DNA of 10,047 nt from the NCBI GenBank assembly GCA_946482495.1, contig CAMLRV010000073.1:1-10047 (forward strand). The letters are read 5' to 3'. Position numbers and translations under genes: made by a program. Numbering within the stretch: the first letter of the stretch is position 1; every line of letters begins with the position of its first letter. The notes under the pieces were generated by a model, which made no database searches, was not told where the DNA came from, and saw only the letters and a list, made by a program, of their open reading frames with translations. Shown here one piece after another: positions 6,997-10,047 of this stretch. This stretch comes from an uncultured Flavobacteriia bacterium. Its GTDB lineage: Bacteria > Bacteroidota > Bacteroidia > Flavobacteriales > Flavobacteriaceae.

Positions 6997-7212
6997 ATGT
7001 TAAAAAACATTTTAAAATTAGACGGTGCTCAACAATTGAGCAAAAATGATCAAAAAAACATTTTCGCAGGAAGACCAGCTCCAGGTACTTGTGTAGATAG
7101 CAATATCGATTGTACAAATACAGGAAATGCTGGTTGTCCAGTAAATCAAGGATGTTACATTCAGTCTCCAGATTTTCCTGTAGTAGCACTTTGTCAGTGT
7201 ATTAAAAAATAA
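6997..7212 (+). CDS. Six-cysteine peptide precursor with GG-type leader
   Basis: This is a 71-residue precursor. The leader MLKNILKLDGAQQLSK... (residues 1-25, ending NIFAG) is a classic Bacteroidota bacteriocin-type signal: short helix, Leu-Ser, Lys/Gln-rich stretch, then a Gly-Gly or Ala-Gly cleavage site (Ala24-Gly25). The 46-residue core has six cysteines (Cys32, 39, 47, 53, 66, 68), enough for three disulfides, and ends in LCQCIKK. A TTG at 6964 would add 11 residues, but the ATG at 6997 gives the standard leader, so I use it. The gene sits between the VKOR-thioredoxin fusion and the C39 exporter on the same strand and is followed by a strong terminator, an arrangement that would give a short abundant transcript. 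The likely fate is leader removal by the C39 exporter, export and oxidative folding. Antimicrobial activity is plausible but unproven; signalling is an alternative. I do not recognise the core sequence. Confidence 0.85.
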   Translation: MLKNILKLDGAQQLSKNDQKNIFAGRPAPGTCVDSNIDCTNTGNAGCPVNQGCYIQSPDFPVVALCQCIKK

Positions 7213-7238
7213 TAAATGAATAATATTCAATAATTTTT

Positions 7239-7273
7239 ACTCTCTAAAAATGTATTTTTTTAGAGAGTTTTTT
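7239..7273 (+). terminator. Rho-independent terminator after the six-cysteine peptide gene
   Basis: A perfect 12-bp stem (ACTCTCTAAAAA at 7239-7250 with TTTTTAGAGAGT at 7257-7268), a 6-base loop and five further T residues follow the peptide stop by 26 bases. It should separate the peptide transcript, at least in part, from the exporter gene downstream. Confidence 0.88.
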
Positions 7274-7276
7274 ACC

Positions 7277-7284
7277 TATTTTTG
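7277..7284 (+). promoter_or_regulatory. -7 box (TATTTTTG) for the ABC exporter gene
   Basis: TATTTTTG matches TAnnTTTG exactly and lies between the terminator and the TTG start at 7302, so the exporter may have its own start of transcription. There is no TTG at the -33 distance, which overlaps the hairpin. The short spacing to the start codon implies a leader of about ten bases. Confidence 0.4.
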
Positions 7285-7301
7285 ACCAAAATTTAAAAGC
7301 C

Positions 7302-9506
7302 TTGAAAAAATTCCCTAATTACATACAAGCCGATAGTAAAGATTGCGGACCTACCTGTTTAAAAATAATTGGAAAACATTATGGTAAAACCATTAATATT
7401 CAACAATTAAGAGATTTCAGCGAAACTACACGTGAAGGAAGTAATTTATTATTTCTTTCAGATGCTGCTGAAAAAATTGGTTTTCGTACACTTGGTGTCA
7501 AACTAAATTTAGAACGTTTAAATGAAGCGCCCTTACCATGTGTTTTACACTGGAACAAAGAACACTATGTGGTACTTTATGATATCAAAAAAGGGAAATA
7601 TTTAATTTCAGATCCTGGCTTCGGATTATTAGAATATTCTCAAACCGAACTTATAAAATTTTGGATTGGGAACAATGCCGATAATTTAACCCAAGAAGGT
7701 GTGGCTTTGTTATTAGAGCCTACACCAAATTTTTACGATTTAGACTCAGATAATACAGACAAAGAAGGTAAGAAAAAAGCTTTAGGCTTTGGCTTATTAT
7801 CTCGTTATGTATTAAAATACAAATCGTTCTTAATACAATTAGTTGTCAATCTTTTGGCGGGAAGTATTTTACAATTAATTTTTCCATTTCTTACTCTAAG
7901 TCTTGTGGATGTTGGTATTCAGAACCAAGACATGAGTTTTGTGTACATGATTTTATTCGCCCAATTATTCCTTTTTGCAGGAAGAATGGGACTCGAATTA
8001 ATCAGAGCTTGGATTATGCTTCACCTTTCTACTAGAATCAATATTTCATTAATTTCCGATTTCTTTATCAAATTAATGAATCTTCCTATTTCATTTTTTG
8101 ATGTTAGAATGACAGGAGATATCATGCAGCGTATCAACGACCATCATCGGATTGAAAAAATATTAACCACATCATCCTTAAATGTCATCTTTTCAGTTTT
8201 TAATATGATTGTGTTGGGTGGTGTTTTGGCCTACTATAACATAATGATTTTCTTGGTGTTTTTCACTGGAAGTATTTTATACTTTGTATGGATTACAATG
8301 TTTTTAAAACGAAGAGAAACTTTAGATTACAAACGTTTTTCTGAAGTTTCGCAAGAACAAAGTAAAGTCATTGAACTCATCAACGGTATGCAAGAAATTA
8401 AACTGCATAATGCTGAAAAACAAAAGCGTTGGGGTTGGGAATATGTACAAGCCAGATTATTTAGAGTTTCTACCAAAGCCTTAATTTTAGAACAAACACA
8501 AACTTCAGGTTCTTCCATCATCAATGAATTAAAGAATATTTTTATACTTGTATTATCGGCGAAACTAGTTATTGATGGAACAATAACTTTAGGAATGATG
8601 TTAGCTATTAGTTCTATTGTAGGAAGTTTAAATGGCCCGATTACTCAATTAATTGGTTTTGTGAGAGAATTGCAAGATGCTAAAATTTCTTTAGCCCGTT
8701 TGTCTGAAATTCATGAAAAAGAAGACGAAGTTCAGCAAGAAGCGCTTCAAACCAACGACATTCCTAATAACGAAGATATTCACGTTAAAAATTTATCTTT
8801 TCGCTATTTAGGCTCTGATACTCCTGTTTTAGACGATTTAAATTTGAACATCCCATCGAATAAAATCACTGCTATTGTAGGAACAAGCGGAAGTGGAAAA
8901 ACAACTTTAATGAAATTGCTTTTAAAATTTTACGAACCTCAAAATGGTGAAATTTTAATTGGCAATTCGAATTTAAAAAACATTGCCCAAAAAGCTTGGC
9001 GAAACCACATTGGTGCTGTAATGCAAGAAGGGTTTATTTTTAACGATACGATTGCCAACAATATTGCAATTGGTATAGATATCATCGATAAAGAACGCTT
9101 GGTTTATGCTGCTGAAGTAGCTAACATAAAAGAATATATTTCAAGTTTACCATTAGGATACAACACTAAAATTGGATCAGAAGGGGTTGGGATGAGTACA
9201 GGACAAAAACAACGTTTATTAATCGCCAGAGCGGTTTATAAAAACCCAGAAATGCTGTTTTTTGACGAAGCTACTTCTGCATTAGATGCCAATAATGAAA
9301 AGGAAATTATGAAAAAGTTAGACGTGTTTTTCAAAGACAAAACGGTTGTTGTTATTGCGCATCGATTGAGTACTGTTATGAATGCCGATCAAATTGTAGT
9401 GTTAGAAAAAGGAAAAATTATCGAAATCGGAAACCATGAAACATTAGTTGCCAAAAAAGGAAATTATTATGAATTGGTGAGAAATCAATTGCAGTTAGGA
9501 AATTAG
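7302..9506 (+). CDS. Peptidase-C39 ABC exporter (leader-cleaving, bacteriocin type)
   Basis: This 734-residue inner-membrane protein should cut GG-type leaders and export the core peptide with ATP. The N-terminal C39 cysteine protease (residues 1 to about 140) has Gln9 (oxyanion hole), Cys15 in DSKDCGPTC, His88 in KEHYVVLYD and Asp104 in ISDPGFG: a complete catalytic set. The membrane domain spans about 165-455. The ATPase domain has Walker A GTSGSGKTT (527-535), signature MSTGQ (631-635, a variant of LSGGQ), Walker B MLFFDEATSALD (Asp655, Glu656) and the H-loop His687. The start is a TTG at 7302: no in-frame ATG precedes the conserved N-terminus KKFPNYIQADSKDCGP, so the unusual start is well supported. 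The substrates are probably the two GG-leader peptides in this window. A HlyD adaptor follows after one intervening gene. The family identity is clear; the substrate assignment is inference from position. Confidence 0.95.
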   Translation: MKKFPNYIQADSKDCGPTCLKIIGKHYGKTINIQQLRDFSETTREGSNLLFLSDAAEKIGFRTLGVKLNLERLNEAPLPCVLHWNKEHYVVLYDIKKGKYLISDPGFGLLEYSQTELIKFWIGNNADNLTQEGVALLLEPTPNFYDLDSDNTDKEGKKKALGFGLLSRYVLKYKSFLIQLVVNLLAGSILQLIFPFLTLSLVDVGIQNQDMSFVYMILFAQLFLFAGRMGLELIRAWIMLHLSTRINISLISDFFIKLMNLPISFFDVRMTGDIMQRINDHHRIEKILTTSSLNVIFSVFNMIVLGGVLAYYNIMIFLVFFTGSILYFVWITMFLKRRETLDYKRFSEVSQEQSKVIELINGMQEIKLHNAEKQKRWGWEYVQARLFRVSTKALILEQTQTSGSSIINELKNIFILVLSAKLVIDGTITLGMMLAISSIVGSLNGPITQLIGFVRELQDAKISLARLSEIHEKEDEVQQEALQTNDIPNNEDIHVKNLSFRYLGSDTPVLDDLNLNIPSNKITAIVGTSGSGKTTLMKLLLKFYEPQNGEILIGNSNLKNIAQKAWRNHIGAVMQEGFIFNDTIANNIAIGIDIIDKERLVYAAEVANIKEYISSLPLGYNTKIGSEGVGMSTGQKQRLLIARAVYKNPEMLFFDEATSALDANNEKEIMKKLDVFFKDKTVVVIAHRLSTVMNADQIVVLEKGKIIEIGNHETLVAKKGNYYELVRNQLQLGN

Positions 9507-9530
9507 AAGATCGAAGATGGAAGATGGAAG
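9506..9530 (+). repeat. Heptanucleotide repeat, left border of four-helix-bundle gene
   Basis: The units GAAGATC, GAAGATG, GAAGATG and GAAG run in direct tandem from the last base of the exporter stop codon. They match the consensus GGAAGNT also found, in the opposite orientation, on the far side of the four-helix-bundle gene. Tandem heptamers of this kind are, as I recall, scattered between genes in Flavobacteria. Confidence 0.75.
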
Positions 9531-9555
9531 TGCATGATAAATAAAATAAACAACT

Positions 9556-9915
9556 ATGAGTTTTAAATTTGAAAAACTAATAATTTGGCAAAGAGCAATG
9601 GATTATGGTGAAGAAATTTACATCATGTCTTTACAATTTCCAAAGCACGAAATATATAATCTTTCCTCTCAAATACTAAGAGCTTCTGATTCTGTAGCTT
9701 TAAATATTTCAGAAGGTTCAATCTTACAATCAAATGCAGAATTTAATCGTTTTTTAGGTTATTCTGTTCGTTCATTAGCAGAAACAGTTACTTGCTTACA
9801 TAAAGCAAAAAGAAGAAATTATATTACACAAGAAATATTTGACAAACAATATAATGAAGCTTTCAACTTAATGAATATGTTAATTTCATTTAAATCAAAA
9901 GTAAAAAATGACTGA
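9556..9915 (+). CDS. Four-helix-bundle protein (23S rRNA intervening-sequence protein family)
   Basis: This 119-residue protein has the standard family signature: FEKLIIWQRAMD at the N-terminus, then YNLSSQILRASDSVALNISEGS in the middle and FNRFLGYSVRSLAETV after it. Members form small four-helix bundles (S23/IVP family, related in fold to the accessory protein of diversity-generating retroelements). They occur within 23S rRNA intervening sequences or as isolated genes in Bacteroidota; their biochemical role is not established. The length is normal and the frame intact. It lies between the ABC exporter (49 bases upstream) and the HlyD gene, whose ATG overlaps its last 8 bases (ATGACTGA). Heptamer repeats in opposite orientation border it on both sides, so I suspect it entered the exporter operon as a cassette. 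A role in peptide export is not expected from the family. Confidence 0.88.
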   Translation: MSFKFEKLIIWQRAMDYGEEIYIMSLQFPKHEIYNLSSQILRASDSVALNISEGSILQSNAEFNRFLGYSVRSLAETVTCLHKAKRRNYITQEIFDKQYNEAFNLMNMLISFKSKVKND

Positions 9916-10047
9916 ATATAAAACTCCCAACTCAAAACTTCCAACTTCAAACTCCCAGCTTCCAGTTTCTGACTTCGAGCTTAGAAGCGAAGAAGTACAA
10001 GATATACTTACTAAAGTCCCAAATTGGATGATTCGATGGGGAACTTT
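9908..10047 (+). CDS. HlyD-family secretion adaptor (N-terminal part only)
   Basis: Forty-six residues are visible before the right edge. The part SDFELRSEEVQDILTKVPNWMIRWGT is the typical N-terminus of Bacteroidota HlyD/EmrA-type periplasmic adaptors that pair with C39 ABC exporters; the first membrane helix should begin just past the window edge. The adaptor would bridge the ABC exporter at 7302 to an outer-membrane channel. The ATG at 9908 overlaps the preceding gene by 8 bases and is the only in-frame start before the conserved part, so translational coupling is likely. Residues 6-26 are encoded by the heptanucleotide repeat, giving a seven-residue periodicity (TPNSKLP, TSNSQLP, VSDFELR) that is not part of the conserved family sequence. 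The family call rests on a short conserved stretch plus context. Confidence 0.78.
   Translation, partial: MTEYKTPNSKLPTSNSQLPVSDFELRSEEVQDILTKVPNWMIRWGT
9922..9984 (-). repeat. Heptanucleotide repeat translated as the HlyD N-terminus
   Basis: Nine successive 7-base units fit AACTTCC with variations: AACTCCC, AACTCAA, AACTTCC, AACTTCA, AACTCCC, AGCTTCC, AGTTTCT, GACTTCG, AGCTTAG. The reverse complement of the consensus is GGAAGTT, so the units face the GGAAGAT-type units at 9506-9530. Nine units make 63 bases, exactly 21 codons, and the repeat stays open in the HlyD frame. Confidence 0.8.

Noticed and set aside
6995..7230. Two overlapping minus-strand frames opposite the six-cysteine peptide gene
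   Set aside because: They lie antisense to a peptide with a clear GG-type leader; neither has a leader, domain or promoter.
8327..8524. Cys-rich minus-strand frame inside the ABC exporter gene
   Set aside because: The cysteines arise from antisense reading of common Glu/Ala/Thr codons in the exporter membrane domain; it is a shadow frame.
9506..9984. CRISPR array or diversity-generating retroelement suggested by repeats and a four-helix-bundle protein
   Set aside because: The repeats are 7-base tandem units without spacers, and there is no reverse transcriptase, template repeat or Cas gene in the window.

Overview
The window is AT-rich, with long A/T tracts between genes, TAnnTTTG-type promoter boxes, almost no Shine-Dalgarno sequences, and protein families typical of Flavobacteriaceae. 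It most likely comes from a Flavobacterium-like Bacteroidota chromosome. I identify no species.

Layout. Positions 1-1846 (minus strand) carry housekeeping genes: the 5' part of a DUF3050 (heme-oxygenase-like) gene and a complete glutaryl-CoA dehydrogenase gene, separated by an intrinsic terminator. From about 2200 to the right edge lies what looks like one accessory locus for making and exporting small double-glycine-leader peptides. In order it has: a shortened VKOR/thioredoxin-type membrane protein that has lost its CxxC (2203-3006, +); a membrane-anchored TPR sensor with a C-terminal AraC-type DNA-binding domain (3127-4857, +); a 67-residue GG-leader peptide with a Gly/Pro-rich, cysteine-free core (4876-5079, -); a full-length fusion of a C39-like domain, VKOR and thioredoxin (5348-6904, +); a 71-residue peptide with a 25-residue GG-type leader and a six-cysteine core (6997-7212, +); a peptidase-C39 ABC exporter (7302-9506, +); a four-helix-bundle protein (9556-9915, +); and the start of a HlyD-family adaptor (9908 to the right edge, +).

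How they fit together. The C39 ABC exporter and HlyD adaptor would cut the leader after GG or AG and export the core peptide. The VKOR-thioredoxin fusion is a natural candidate for forming disulfides in the six-cysteine core. Its N-terminal domain aligns by eye with the C39 peptidase domain of the exporter but lacks the catalytic residues, so it could hold the leader while the core is oxidised. The TPR/AraC protein is the obvious candidate regulator. The second peptide has no cysteine and could be a signal, a partner peptide or a separate product.

Points of interest. (1) The pairing of an oxidase fusion, a pseudo-C39 domain and a Cys-rich peptide. (2) The shortened paralog, in which CGHC became CNNS. 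(3) A four-helix-bundle gene that seems inserted between exporter and adaptor, bordered by oppositely oriented heptanucleotide repeats; the right-hand repeat is translated as the N-terminus of HlyD.
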